DNA of 64,000 nt from JBEKOF01 sp049513975 (GTDB lineage Bacteria > Verrucomicrobiota > Verrucomicrobiia > Limisphaerales > Palsa-1400). The stretch spans positions 1 to 64,000 of the forward strand of contig JBEKVM010000006.1 of the NCBI GenBank assembly GCA_049513975.1, read 5' to 3'. Positions 39,077 to 48,375 of this stretch are shown here, piece by piece. The stretch's first letter is position 1. Each line of letters opens with the position of its first letter. The notes beneath the pieces were generated by a model that ran no database searches, had not been told where the DNA came from, and saw nothing but the letters and a program-made list of their open reading frames with translations. Both the position numbers and the translations under genes were made by a program.

Positions 39077-39430
39077 AGTTTTAGTCGTAAAGGCTCAACA
39101 AACACTTGTTATATGACCCAAATTCACCACACTGTGTTCGCCTTGTCAACGGATAAAAACGTCTAAAACTTTAACTTTTCCGTTTTTTTGCGTTTAAGTT
39201 TATATGTAACTATTTGATAATCAACATATAAGCAATTATCGCGCCAAGTAACATGATTGCGCTTTAATTTTTATTAAAAAAAGTCCGGCACTCCGTATAG
39301 GGGCGTATAGAATGAATGGGGCGTCATAATTGCCCGCAGCGTAGCGCAGGGGCCGGCGGGTGAGTGGGCCACACTTTCGGGATGCGAATGAGCACCCCGG
39401 CTTCCCCGCCGCCCCTGCTAAATTCATTTT
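39077..39430. other. AT-rich intergenic region
   Basis: The part from 39100 to 39260 is markedly AT-rich, with an inverted pair TATATGT/ACATATA near 39200-39230. It probably contains the promoter of the 38353/38864 pair. The frame on the minus strand at 39236-39427 has no supporting features. Confidence 0.5.
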
Positions 39431-40417
39431 TCAAGGCAAAGAAGGCGGCAGAAAGTCTAATTCCATTTGATCTCCGAATTTGTTCGCGATTTTTCGTTCG
39501 TAATCCATTCTGTTCCTGGACGATTCCGCCATTTCAAGCACCCGGCCTATGTGAAGCCTCAGCGCCCTGGCCCCAATTTCACTGAGAAATTGGAATAGTT
39601 TTTTCCTCCTGTCACCACCCCTTGATTTGAGCGCCCTTATTAACTGTAAAATCTTTCCATTGCTTTTAGCCAATGGATAGTAAATATGCTTAACGGTAAG
39701 ATGCTTAAAATCCCAAGGTTTTCCCATCGCAGGAATTGGGATTTGATACAACCGATACCACGCCACATAAAGATCATTTGGAAACTCCTTATCATATTTC
39801 CTGGCCTCTTCCTGGACGTACATCTTGAAAGCAGAGATGACCTCTTCGGCGGTTGGGCTGTAACCAGCAAGAGCGTAAACAAGTTGCTTAATTCCAGACT
39901 TCGCGGAGGCATTAACAATAATGTGAGCCTGAGCCACAACTCGGTCGTAGCGGGCGCCAAGTTTTCCCGCTTCCCTGGCTTGGAGGATCATTCGGCAGAG
40001 GTCAATCAACAAGGTAACATCGAAGCCGTGGATGTCGCCAGGAGGTCGTTCGGCGCCGGGGCTTTCCCATTGGAACACAAGGGGTTGCGCGATTTTTGCC
40101 CTCAATTCGGCGCCGCCAAGAGAGGACATTGATTCATTGGCTAAAAACCGAGGAAAGGCGTTGCCGCGTGCTGAAAGCCCCAGAGCGCGCCCCATTCCGC
40201 TTTGACTAATTACTGCGGTTTTTTGGGCGTCATCAAGAACGTAACATTCCACATCAATGCCAAATTCCTCTTGGAAGTTTCCTCTATGCGTTGCCCGGAA
40301 TGGTCTTCCGCCCCATCTTGCCGCCGCGCCTTTGGTTGCAATTTCTCTTTTTTGTTCATCGGATAAAGCCGCTGCGCGAGCTTTTCCGCCTTGAGATTGA
40401 ATTGATTGTTCATTCAT
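39431..40417 (-). CDS. P63C-domain protein, 328 aa
   Basis: The N-terminus contains the short motif GGKARAAALSDEQKREIATK then GAAARWGGRP, followed by a region with GRALGLSARGNAFPRFLANE and LIDLCRMILQAREAGKLGAR. The C-terminal part (NDLYVAWYRLYQIP, FKHLTVKHIYYPLAKSNGKI, LLQLIR) matches P63C-domain proteins, found on phage-like and plasmid-like elements; their function is not settled. Three TTGCAAG/CTTGCAA sites lie directly upstream of its start, so it may be self-regulated. It diverges from the second IS1-type transposase. Confidence 0.75.
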   Translation of the reverse strand: MNEQSIQSQGGKARAAALSDEQKREIATKGAAARWGGRPFRATHRGNFQEEFGIDVECYVLDDAQKTAVISQSGMGRALGLSARGNAFPRFLANESMSSLGGAELRAKIAQPLVFQWESPGAERPPGDIHGFDVTLLIDLCRMILQAREAGKLGARYDRVVAQAHIIVNASAKSGIKQLVYALAGYSPTAEEVISAFKMYVQEEARKYDKEFPNDLYVAWYRLYQIPIPAMGKPWDFKHLTVKHIYYPLAKSNGKILQLIRALKSRGGDRRKKLFQFLSEIGARALRLHIGRVLEMAESSRNRMDYERKIANKFGDQMELDFLPPSLP

Positions 40418-40418
40418 G

Positions 40419-40485
40419 TTGCAAGCATACTACTCCATCGGATGCTTTCTTGCAAGGAAAAAATAAATAAAAATAATGCTTGCAA
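40419..40485. promoter_or_regulatory. Operator-like cluster of TTGCAAGCAT sites
   Basis: TTGCAAGCAT (40419-40428) abuts the P63C start codon. TTGCAAG recurs at 40450-40456, and the exact inverse ATGCTTGCAA is at 40476-40485. The A/T-rich stretch between them is a likely promoter for the minus-strand gene. Confidence 0.55.
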
Positions 40486-40540
40486 TATCCGGGGGTGGGT
40501 TTATTATTCCTCCATGCTCAAGAGAGCGAACATGAAAAAA

Positions 40541-40655
40541 GCCCTGCCGGTGTATCACCACCGGCAGAGCGCAACAAAGCGCAGGGTAAGCCGCGCAAGT
40601 CGCACATCGTGTAGATGCAGACTTGACAGTACTTCACCCTGCCCGGAAAGGCAAG
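40541..40655 (+). ncRNA. Structured leader of the IS1-type transposase gene, copy B
   Basis: Hairpin 1 pairs GCCCTGCCGGTG (40541-40552) with CACCGGCAGAGC (40559-40570), 11 of 12 pairs. The linker is GCGCAACAAAGC, and hairpin 2 (40597-40624) pairs AAGTC-GCA-CATC with GATG-CA-GACTT. The ribosome site CCCGGAAAGGCAAG precedes the TTG start at 40656. Order, linker and the apical ATCG..TAGAT sequence match copy A at 22165, with compensating changes in both stems. Confidence 0.55.
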
Positions 40656-41624
40656 TTGAAAAATTGTCATTGCTGCTCTGGCCCGTGCAAAAAGGCGGGT
40701 CACTTCAAAAATCGCAACGGTGAGGCGCAACGGTGGGTTTGCCTCAAATGCGGGAAATACTTCTCTGTCCAGCAAGCATCGTTGGACGGTGTGCGGACTG
40801 AAAAGGAGAAGGTCGTTCAAATCGTTAAATTGCTGGCAGAGGGGCTTGGCGTTAGGTCAACGGCCAGGGTGTGCGAGTGCCGCCCGGAAACCGTCCTAAA
40901 CGTGCTGGGCGCGGTTGGCGCGGCGTGTGAGCGGTTGCATGACCGTATCGCCCGTAACATCAAAACCGATGCCCTGCAAATAGACGAACTGTGGGCCAAG
41001 GTCGGGTGTTCGCAGAAAAATGCCCCGGAATGGGATGACGAAAGGGGAGATCAATACACGTTTCTGGCCCTTGCCGCCCGCGAAAAGTTCATCGTCAGCC
41101 ACCATACCGGAAAGCGGGACAATGCGAATACAGACGTTTTTGTTCAAGACGTTGCCAACCGGGTTTCAGGGCGAGTCCAGATCACAACGGATGCGTTCGC
41201 CCCGTATCCTGACGCCATTCGCCATTACCTGCTTGAGCGGCTGGACTATGCCGTTATGGTAAAACACTTCGCAACCCCGCTTGGGCAGGTGGAAGCCAAG
41301 AGGCGATATTCACCGGCCCCATTTATCGGCGTCAGCGTCAGGGTGAAAGCGGGCAATCCCCGGCCCGACAGGATTTGCACCAGCCATGTTGAACGCCAGA
41401 ATTTGACCGTGAGGCACTTTAACAAGCGGTTTGCCCGGCTTTCTCTGGGATATTCTAAGACGCTCCACAATCACCGTTACGCCCTTGCCATTTGCATTTG
41501 CGCCTATAATTTCTGCAAAGTCCACTCGACAATGGGCTGCACGCCCGCTGTGGCGTTAAAGCTGGCGGGGGAAACGTGGACAATCGAAAAACTCATTGAA
41601 GAAGCCGCGAAAGATGCAAACTAG
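40656..41624 (+). CDS. IS1-family transposase with zinc ribbon, second intact copy
   Basis: I start at TTG 40656 (KNCHCCSGPCKKAGHFKNRN) because this aligns with the ATG of the transposase at 22271 and follows a Shine-Dalgarno-like GGAAAGGCAAG. The 322-residue protein has a zinc ribbon (Cys4/Cys7 and Cys29/Cys32), a helix-turn-helix (GVRSTARVCECRPETVLNVL) and a DDE core with Asp110 in LQIDELWAKVG, Asp179 in ITTDAFAPY and Glu246 in SHVERQNLTVRHF. It is a diverged relative, not a recent copy, of the first transposase. Its insertion lies just upstream of the glycosyltransferase at 41827. Confidence 0.9.
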   Translation: MKNCHCCSGPCKKAGHFKNRNGEAQRWVCLKCGKYFSVQQASLDGVRTEKEKVVQIVKLLAEGLGVRSTARVCECRPETVLNVLGAVGAACERLHDRIARNIKTDALQIDELWAKVGCSQKNAPEWDDERGDQYTFLALAAREKFIVSHHTGKRDNANTDVFVQDVANRVSGRVQITTDAFAPYPDAIRHYLLERLDYAVMVKHFATPLGQVEAKRRYSPAPFIGVSVRVKAGNPRPDRICTSHVERQNLTVRHFNKRFARLSLGYSKTLHNHRYALAICICAYNFCKVHSTMGCTPAVALKLAGETWTIEKLIEEAAKDAN

Positions 41625-41826
41625 GCGTACACGACCAGTTTCAGACACACACAACGATTGTGATGGTATTCATAAACCAGAAGCGCACGGTAAAGGATTT
41701 GCCCGGTTATTCAATCGGAATCTTTTTACCGGAACCCTTCTCCTCCCGGGCCGCGCCAGCGGGCTGCATCGGATAATTGTTCCTCGACACCGGGCGGCCG
41801 GACTGGTAATACCGTTTGAACACTTG

Positions 41827-42585
41827 ATGACAGAACGAGCCGAACATGGCGACAACCAGCCGTCCCGGCGCCCCAAGCTTGGCGTGGCCGTGCCTCTGGC
41901 GAACGAAGAAGACACGATCCATGGCTTCCTGGACCGTGTTTTGGCGCATCTGCAGAGCCATGACCGGATTTACTGTGTGCTGGACAATGTTTGCAAGGAC
42001 CGCACCAAGTCCATCGTCTCCGAGCGGTCGGCGCAGGACCCGCGGGTCGTGTTGGTCTGGTCCCCGCAGAACCGCTGTGTGGTGGATGCCTATTTTGCCG
42101 GGTACCGCGCCGCCTTTGACGACGGTTGTGAATGGATCCTTGAGATGGATGGCGGACTGAGCCATTTGCCGGAACAGATCCCGGCCTTCCTTGCCGGCAT
42201 GGAACAGGGCTACGATTACGTGGGTGGCAGCCGTTACCTGCCGGGCGGCTGCCACAAAAGTCCCTGGAGCCGCATTTTCGTCAGCAAGGGAGGCACGGTG
42301 CTCGCCAGACGGCTGCTGCACGCAAAAATGACCGATATGACCAGCGGGTTTGAGTGTTTCAACCGGCGGGCGATGCAGATGGTTCTGCAAGCCGGCGTGG
42401 CCAGCAAGGCGAACTTCTTCCAGACGGAAATCCGCTGGATGATGCATCAGCTTCGCTGGCTGGAAGTCCCCATTGCCTATCGGAACACCAATTTCCTCAT
42501 CGGGCGCAGCAGCATCCGCGAAGCGTTCCGGATTCTCTGGAACCTGCGGCGCGCGGAAAATCAGAAACGGAGAATGGCGGCTTGA
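41827..42585 (+). CDS. Family 2 glycosyltransferase
   Basis: ATG 41827 (MTERAEHGDNQPSRRPKLGV) is chosen because the open frame upstream is unrelated to the family and overlaps the transposase end. The core has AVPLANEEDTIHGFLDRVLA, RIYCVLDNVCKDRTKSIVSE, WILEMDGGLSH (metal-binding region) and a DMTSGFECFNRRAM motif, like dolichol-phosphate mannose-type transferases. It would transfer a sugar in the exopolysaccharide pathway. It is followed after 62 bp by the gene at 42648. Confidence 0.8.
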   Translation: MTERAEHGDNQPSRRPKLGVAVPLANEEDTIHGFLDRVLAHLQSHDRIYCVLDNVCKDRTKSIVSERSAQDPRVVLVWSPQNRCVVDAYFAGYRAAFDDGCEWILEMDGGLSHLPEQIPAFLAGMEQGYDYVGGSRYLPGGCHKSPWSRIFVSKGGTVLARRLLHAKMTDMTSGFECFNRRAMQMVLQAGVASKANFFQTEIRWMMHQLRWLEVPIAYRNTNFLIGRSSIREAFRILWNLRRAENQKRRMAA

Positions 42586-42647
42586 AGGACATCAGCCACG
42601 GTGTGACCTTGTGAAAATGGCCGGGGGCAGGCCTCCCTTTATACACA

Positions 42648-43775
42648 ATGAAAATCGCAAAAGTCAGCATTGTTTTGACAACCATAAATTCCGGCGACGT
42701 TCTTGACGGCTACTGCCAGCAAGCGGAAGCGGAGGACGTTCGCGACCGGCTCAGATTCATCGTCATTCCCGACAGGAAAACCCCGGAGGAACTTTATAAA
42801 AAGTGCGGCCAAGTCAGGAAGGATGGCTTTAACATTCAATGCCCGACCCTTGAGGAACAGGATCGCTATCTAAAAAAGTTCGGCCCCTTCTCCGCCTTGG
42901 TTCCTTACAACTCGGATAACAGGCGCAACATCGGATTTTTAATGGCCCTGGAATCGGGCGACGAGGTGGTGCTGTCCATTGACGACGATAATTATTGCAT
43001 CGGGGAGACCTATAAGACTTCATGTCTGGTTTGTGAGAATCCAGTCACGCTTCCGGCCATTCACAGCAGCAATGGCTGGTTTAACTTTTGCGAGATGCTC
43101 AATGTCACACCGGCCTGCCGGTTTTACCCGCGGGGTTTTCCATACCACAAAAGGCATCAAGACCCAAAATTGACTTTCATCGAGGAAACCGGCCCCGTGC
43201 GGATGAACGTTGGATTGTGGTTGCAAGAGCCGGATCTGGATGCAATCGCCTGGCTGGTGGCACCGGTTCGGGCCAGTGGATTTAAAGGAAAGTCATACCT
43301 TTTGGGAAACGACACCTGGGGGCCGATCAACACACAGAACACCGCGCTGCACCGTGATTTAATCGCCTCCTATTACTTTGTCCGCATGGGCTATCCCTTG
43401 GCTTCGATCCCCATTGACCGATACGGCGACATTTTCAGCGGTTACCTCTCGCAGGCCTGCGTCCGTCACATGGGACATCGAATCCGCGTCGGAACGCCTG
43501 TGGCGGACCATAAGAGGAATTCGCACAATTATCTGCGGGATTTGACGGCAGAGCTGGCTTGCATCTTGACTTTGGAACCCTTCACCGAATGGTTGCATGA
43601 TTTGAAACTGCAAGGCGCAAGCTACCCGGAAACATATTTATCGCTGGCTGAGGCCATAGATCATCAGGTTCAACATTTTTCCGGTCAGATTTGGACGGAC
43701 GCAACCCGCGGATATTTTCATCAAATGACCTATTGTATGCGTCAATGGGTAAGGGCGTGCAGCCTCGTAGGTTAG
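42648..43775 (+). CDS. RGP/GT75-like glycosyltransferase
   Basis: The 375-residue protein starts MKIAKVSIVLTTINSGDVLD. It has YNSDNRRNIGFLMALESGDE followed by the Asp cluster VVLSIDDDNYCIGETY, and a late part DIFSGYLSQACVRHMGHRIR with AELACILTLEPFTEWL. The SIDDDN motif and the overall order resemble plant reversibly glycosylated polypeptides (UDP-arabinopyranose mutases) and related bacterial proteins. It might interconvert or transfer an arabinose-type sugar, but the family assignment is from motif resemblance only. It is followed convergently by the GT39-like gene. Confidence 0.55.
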   Translation: MKIAKVSIVLTTINSGDVLDGYCQQAEAEDVRDRLRFIVIPDRKTPEELYKKCGQVRKDGFNIQCPTLEEQDRYLKKFGPFSALVPYNSDNRRNIGFLMALESGDEVVLSIDDDNYCIGETYKTSCLVCENPVTLPAIHSSNGWFNFCEMLNVTPACRFYPRGFPYHKRHQDPKLTFIEETGPVRMNVGLWLQEPDLDAIAWLVAPVRASGFKGKSYLLGNDTWGPINTQNTALHRDLIASYYFVRMGYPLASIPIDRYGDIFSGYLSQACVRHMGHRIRVGTPVADHKRNSHNYLRDLTAELACILTLEPFTEWLHDLKLQGASYPETYLSLAEAIDHQVQHFSGQIWTDATRGYFHQMTYCMRQWVRACSLVG

Positions 43776-43784
43776 CGGCTTGGG

Positions 43785-45302
43785 TCACTCTTTCGATTCT
43801 TTCGCCTCCCAGATAATGAACGCCGGGAACGCCGCCACCAGGTGAAAGCCGTGCCCGGAGATGTAGCGCGCCAACGCTCCCGAATTGTCGAACAGATCCG
43901 GCTTCGAGGCTGCGATCCATTGTGGCGCCGGCCAGCCGGCCAGGGCCTCGGCCGGCGGATTGTTCACCAGGAGCGCCTTGCCGGGACTGGGCTGGGATTC
44001 GCTCAACGGCAGGTGGTAATACCAAGCCCCGAATTTGTCGGCATTCCACCAAACGGTCCGCCGTTCCGACAGAGCCGCCAAGGCCAATTGCGACGCTCGG
44101 CGGTAGTCGTCCTTGGATTGCCCATAGTCGAACCGGACCATCAGCGATGAACACAAGCTCAAGGCCAAAAAGGCCGTCACCATCGCTTTTCCCTTCCAGC
44201 CGGCTTTGCCGGCCAGAACCGCCACCCCGCCGGCCATCCAGAAAAACCAGACCGCCGCCAGCGGCGCGCTGTGCCGGCCTAACAGGCGGAAGTGGGCCAG
44301 CACACCTACCGCCGACAGGAAGGCCCACGGCATGGCAATCACAACTGCCAGGCCGGCCATTTTTCGGCGCGATTGCCGCCAAAGTTCTTTCAGCCCAAAG
44401 CACAAGATGACCGCCAGCGCCGCCGCATAACACAGCAAGCCCGGCGCGTACGGCAACAAGGCACGGATGCCGCCGGCCCGCAATTCCGTCCGCCCCGGAC
44501 CCAACCCGCCGAAACCAAACTGTTCATACAGGATAAACAAGGTGGTCCGCCAATCGGTCGTTGCGACCTCCGACCCGCGGGCGCCCTGGCGGACCGTCCA
44601 CACATAATAGCAGCCAAGCGCGGCGAGGATCGCCGTCAATAAGAGCCACCCGAACCGGGCCTGCCGCCACCAGCCGAGCAATCGTTCCGCCGGGAAGAGC
44701 AGCCAAGCGGCGCCCAGTGCCGCCGACGCCCAGACCATCCCCAACATGCTGCCGCCGCAAACCGTCAACAATCCAAACACAAAGACCCAAAGCCACTTTC
44801 TTTCCTCCTCCGGCGAACCGGCCACGGCCGCCAGGCGATTGAGAGCGGCGAAGACCAGGAGACTGCCGCCCAATTGCATCGCATAACTCCGCGCCTCGTT
44901 GGCATAGTACCAAACAAACGCGTTGGTGGCGACGACCAGCACGGCGGCCAGACGCCCCCGCCAATGCGGAAAGCTGACGGCAAAGGCCACCAAGCCCGGC
45001 ACCAGCCACAGCGTTCCGGCCAGGCGCAGCGCAAATTCCCCGATGCCAAAACACTTCGCGAACGCCCAGATAAAGATCGAGTAGAGCGGCATTTGCACTT
45101 CGGTCATCCCTGAAGTGGAGATAAAATGCCACCATTGACCGAGGGTCGGGCGGGAAGCCGCGTAGGCCGTGCCCGCTTCGTCCAGCCAGAAACTGCCCCC
45201 CGTCACCGCGGCCAGCGCGAAAAGGACAAAGAAAATCGTCAAGGCCCACGGCCGCAAGAACACCGGGGGAACATTGGGGTTCATATCCGTCGTTGAAGTC
45301 AT
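43785..45302 (-). CDS. GT39-like membrane glycosyltransferase
   Basis: The 505-residue protein has about eleven hydrophobic segments. The first extracytoplasmic loop carries SFWLDEAGTAYAASRPTLGQ, with the Asp-Glu pair found in GT39/ArnT-type enzymes that use polyprenyl-phosphate sugars. A further loop has FAKCFGIGEFALRLAGTLW, also typical. It would add a sugar on the outer face of the membrane. Its start is ATG 45302 (or the M shortly downstream). It is separated by about 80 bp from the WecB/TagA gene upstream. Confidence 0.8.
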   Translation of the reverse strand: MTSTTDMNPNVPPVFLRPWALTIFFVLFALAAVTGGSFWLDEAGTAYAASRPTLGQWWHFISTSGMTEVQMPLYSIFIWAFAKCFGIGEFALRLAGTLWLVPGLVAFAVSFPHWRGRLAAVLVVATNAFVWYYANEARSYAMQLGGSLLVFAALNRLAAVAGSPEEERKWLWVFVFGLLTVCGGSMLGMVWASAALGAAWLLFPAERLLGWWRQARFGWLLLTAILAALGCYYVWTVRQGARGSEVATTDWRTTLFILYEQFGFGGLGPGRTELRAGGIRALLPYAPGLLCYAAALAVILCFGLKELWRQSRRKMAGLAVVIAMPWAFLSAVGVLAHFRLLGRHSAPLAAVWFFWMAGGVAVLAGKAGWKGKAMVTAFLALSLCSSLMVRFDYGQSKDDYRRASQLALAALSERRTVWWNADKFGAWYYHLPLSESQPSPGKALLVNNPPAEALAGWPAPQWIAASKPDLFDNSGALARYISGHGFHLVAAFPAFIIWEAKESKE

Positions 45303-45383
45303 GCAACTATTCAGGCAGGGCTTTTCGTTTGGCTTGCAGGCAGAGTGCGGGTCGCGGGGCTGGGAAGCAAGTCAAAAGCAGTT

Positions 45384-46151
45384 TCATTTCAACGGGTATT
45401 TTTTCAGACCGGCCCATTGGCAAAGAATGCGGATGACAAACAACGGATTGTTTTTCAAGTAACGTTTCCAAAGCCGGCGCGGTTCGCAGCCCAGCCGGAA
45501 CAGCCATTCCAAGCCGGACCGCCGCATCCAGCGCGGGGCCTGCCGCACCCGCCCCGCATGAAAATCAAAAGCTGCCCCCACCCCCGCCATCAAAGTCACC
45601 TCCACCTGCTCCAGATACTCCGCCATGAATTTCTCCTGTTTGGGCGTGCTCAAACCGACCCACATTACATCTGGCCGGGCGTCCCGGATCAACTTTTTCA
45701 ACGCCACCTGTTCCTCCGCGTTTAACGGTCGGAACGGTGGTTCGTAAGTCCCCGCGATTTGCAGCTTGGGAAAACGCTGTCCCAACCGCTCCCGCAACGC
45801 CTCCGCCGCCCCGTTGGCCCCGCCATAAAAAAAATGCCGGTAACCTTTCTTCTCCGAAAGCTCCAGCACCGCCAGCATCAAATCCGGCCCATAAACCCGG
45901 CCCATCTCTTTGCGCCCCTGCCACCGCCCCACCCAGACCAGCGGCATTCCATCCGGCGTGCAAAGAAAAGCCCGGTTCAGAATCTGTCGGAAACCCTCGT
46001 CCGCTTGCGCCTCTGAAACCCCATGCACCCCCGTGACACAAATGTACCCTTTCTCCCGCCGGTCCAGCGCGCCCGCAATCGCCGCCAGCGCCAGCTCCAT
46101 ATTGATGGCGCTGATTCCCACGCCCAGGACGTTGACGCGCGGCCCGCTCAC
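45384..46151 (-). CDS. WecB/TagA/CpsF-family glycosyltransferase
   Basis: GTG 46151 is chosen because it overlaps the preceding stop by 4 bp (GTGA) and begins at the family's start (VNVLGVGISAINMELALAAI). The 255-residue protein contains YICVTGVHGVSEAQADEGF, LCTPDGMPLVWVGRW, YRHFFYGGANGAAEALRERL and VGLSTPKQEKFMAEYLEQ. These are the conserved blocks of N-acetylmannosaminuronate-type transferases that act on lipid-linked sugars. An upstream ATG at 46244 gives an unlikely extension. Confidence 0.9.
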   Translation of the reverse strand: MSGPRVNVLGVGISAINMELALAAIAGALDRREKGYICVTGVHGVSEAQADEGFRQILNRAFLCTPDGMPLVWVGRWQGRKEMGRVYGPDLMLAVLELSEKKGYRHFFYGGANGAAEALRERLGQRFPKLQIAGTYEPPFRPLNAEEQVALKKLIRDARPDVMWVGLSTPKQEKFMAEYLEQVEVTLMAGVGAAFDFHAGRVRQAPRWMRRSGLEWLFRLGCEPRRLWKRYLKNNPLFVIRILCQWAGLKKYPLK

Positions 46152-47155
46152 CCTGCCCCCATGGAAAATCGGCGGCGAACCTCTGCCGGAGGAATTTTTC
46201 TTTGCCGGGCCGTCTGCCGGCGCGCCTCCAAAATCAGCCGCCAATGGCGCGCCGCAAACCCGTAGGCTTTGAGGGAATGCCGCTCAAAAAGCAGGGCGTA
46301 AAAGAAAATTCCCAGTTGCCGCGGAAAAATCCTGAAGAAATCCTTGAGAAAATTGGCGCCGTCCTCATTTTTCAACAGCATCAGCAAGTCGTTCTTCACC
46401 GCGTGATATTTTATCTCCGGCGGCAATTGTTTGCGCAACGCCAAGCTGCCCGGCCGGAAGACGCGGGGATGCACCGCCACACAGCGCGGGTCAAACACCG
46501 TCTTCCAGCCGCGCAATTGCGCGCGCCAGGAAACATCGTGGTCCTCCTTATGGGCGAAGAACATTTCATCAAAAAATTGTCCGTGCAGGGAGACGCTTTG
46601 AATCATGGCGCGCCGGTAAAAAGGCAGCGCGCCGTCGCACCCGAACACCTCCCCCTCCGCCAGGCGGGCGGAGGAAAGCGGATGCCCATGCCAGCGCAAC
46701 AGGAAACGGCGGCTTTTGGCCACTGTCAGCCCCGCCCCATCAATCAAACAATCCGGCCCGCCGAATCCATTCTGAAGCAGCAATCCGCAAACCGTCCCCG
46801 TGTTTTCATCAGCCCCCATTGGCTTGAGCGCGTTTTCAATATAATCTTCCCGCAGGGTAATGTCAGGATTGACCAGCAGCACGAACTCGCCGGCGGTTTG
46901 CGAGATGACGGCATTGTGCCCCCCGCAAAAGCCGCGGTTCTCCGGGCTGCAAATCACCGGGACACGGCCCTTAAACTTTTCCAGCACGGCGACCGTGCCG
47001 TCCGTGGACGCATTGTCATAAACGACAATCGCGGCGGGCCGGACGGTCTGCCGCAAAACAGACTGGAGGCAGGCTGCAATGCAATGGGCATGATTCCAAG
47101 TGACAATCGAGACGGTCACATTCGAAGTCTGGTCTAAGCTCTTTTCCACCGGCAC
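46148..47155 (-). CDS. Family 2 glycosyltransferase (rhamnosyltransferase-like)
   Basis: The 335-residue protein has NVTVSIVTWNHAHCIAACLQ, VVYDNASTDGTVAVLEKF, NRGFCGGHNAVISQTAGEFV, LLVNPDITLREDY (DXD-like) and DEMFFAHKEDHDVSWRAQLR, the typical blocks of GT2 enzymes that build O-antigen or exopolysaccharide side chains. The stop overlaps the WecB/TagA start by 4 bp. It is separated from the next GT2 gene by about 30 bp, so the three minus-strand genes from 48045 to 45384 are an operon. Confidence 0.9.
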   Translation of the reverse strand: MPVEKSLDQTSNVTVSIVTWNHAHCIAACLQSVLRQTVRPAAIVVYDNASTDGTVAVLEKFKGRVPVICSPENRGFCGGHNAVISQTAGEFVLLVNPDITLREDYIENALKPMGADENTGTVCGLLLQNGFGGPDCLIDGAGLTVAKSRRFLLRWHGHPLSSARLAEGEVFGCDGALPFYRRAMIQSVSLHGQFFDEMFFAHKEDHDVSWRAQLRGWKTVFDPRCVAVHPRVFRPGSLALRKQLPPEIKYHAVKNDLLMLLKNEDGANFLKDFFRIFPRQLGIFFYALLFERHSLKAYGFAARHWRLILEARRQTARQRKIPPAEVRRRFSMGAG

Positions 47156-47184
47156 GTCAAGTTTGCGTCACAATCCGCAGGTTT

Positions 47185-48045
47185 CTACACCTTGTCCACC
47201 CCGCTGTTGGAAGAAAAATTCGTTCGTTCCCGCATGTGCTTCCTCAGAATGAAACGCCCGGGAATCAAATCGCAGGTGCCGCGGTGGCGAATTTTCTGCC
47301 ATTGCCGTCTGAGGCGCGCATAAATTCCCGCCGCCTTGCCCAGCAGGCCCGCGGGACACCCGTGCGCCAGCCGCAACCGCAGATTTTCGGCTTTCATGTT
47401 CCTGGCCACACGCCGGTCGGCGGATTGCCCGGCGGAATGGAAACGATAAGTCGCCAAAAAGGCCGGCAGGTGCCCGATTTGGCATCCGTTCTGGCCCAAT
47501 CTCAAGCACAACTCCACATCACAATTATTGAGGAATTCGCGATGTTTGTAGCCGCCCAGCCGGTCATAAATGGCCTTTCTGAGAAACAAGGTCGGGTGAT
47601 GCACGTAGCTCATCCCAAATCGCAGCACATCATAGTCAAAAACCGCCTCCTGCCGGCGCATGATTTCCCTGCTCTCCCCGTCCGTATAAATCACATCGCC
47701 AAAAAGACCGTCCCATTCCGGGTGGCTTTCCATGGCTTCGCCCACTTTTTTGAGCGCGTTCTCACAATAGCAGTCATCCGCGTTCAGAATGCCGATGATT
47801 TCGCCCGTGGAACGTTTGATCCCTTTATTCATCGCGTCATAATGGCCCTCGTCCTTTTCAGAAACCCAAAGCAAATGCGGATACTCCTGCAAAATCGCCA
47901 GGGAGCCATCCGTCGAACCGCCATCCACGACGATATGCTCCAAATTGGGATAATTTTGCTTCAGGACGCTTGTGATCGTCTCCCGAATAGTTGTGGCGCT
48001 ATTGTAGCTCGGGGTAATTACGGATATTTTTGGAATTTTGGGCAT
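47185..48045 (-). CDS. Family 2 glycosyltransferase
   Basis: The 286-residue protein starts MPKIPKISVITPSYNSATTI and has EHIVVDGGSTDGSLAILQEY, EIIGILNADDCYCENALKKV (the ADD metal motif), LGGYKHREFLNNCDVELCLR and a C-terminal basic part. This is a standard GT-A fold glycosyltransferase transferring a sugar to a lipid-linked acceptor. The minus-strand operon starts here. The 330-bp region upstream (48046-48375) is shared with the divergent dehydrogenase gene. Confidence 0.9.
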   Translation of the reverse strand: MPKIPKISVITPSYNSATTIRETITSVLKQNYPNLEHIVVDGGSTDGSLAILQEYPHLLWVSEKDEGHYDAMNKGIKRSTGEIIGILNADDCYCENALKKVGEAMESHPEWDGLFGDVIYTDGESREIMRRQEAVFDYDVLRFGMSYVHHPTLFLRKAIYDRLGGYKHREFLNNCDVELCLRLGQNGCQIGHLPAFLATYRFHSAGQSADRRVARNMKAENLRLRLAHGCPAGLLGKAAGIYARLRRQWQKIRHRGTCDLIPGRFILRKHMRERTNFSSNSGVDKV

Positions 48046-48375
48046 GGATCAGGCCTTCGCAGGGCTTAGCTTGCCTTCGCCAGCCAAGCGCCTCTGGGCA
48101 ACCGCTTTGGGCTTGGTCTCCAGCCGGCGCGGATTCGTCGTCGTCTTCTTGCGGGAGCCCTGGTTCGGCGCCATGCTCAAACCGGCCCTTCCGGTAAACA
48201 GTGCAAAGTCTGTTTCCAGCGCGCCAAATATCGAGAAAAAGAATAACGTCTGTAGCAAAATCTTTGGGGAATTGTGGGCTAATGGCGGCTATTTGCAAGT
48301 TCTTTCTCTTCCGTTTCTCTTCCGTTTTCACTGTTCAAATCTCAAATCCCCCTCTATCTTCGCCCCTGACATCTG
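48046..48375. promoter_or_regulatory. Divergent promoter region
   Basis: It separates the minus-strand glycosyltransferase operon from the plus-strand dehydrogenase and should hold promoters for both. I see no single element to single out. An imperfect AT-rich part lies near 48225-48275. Confidence 0.4.
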
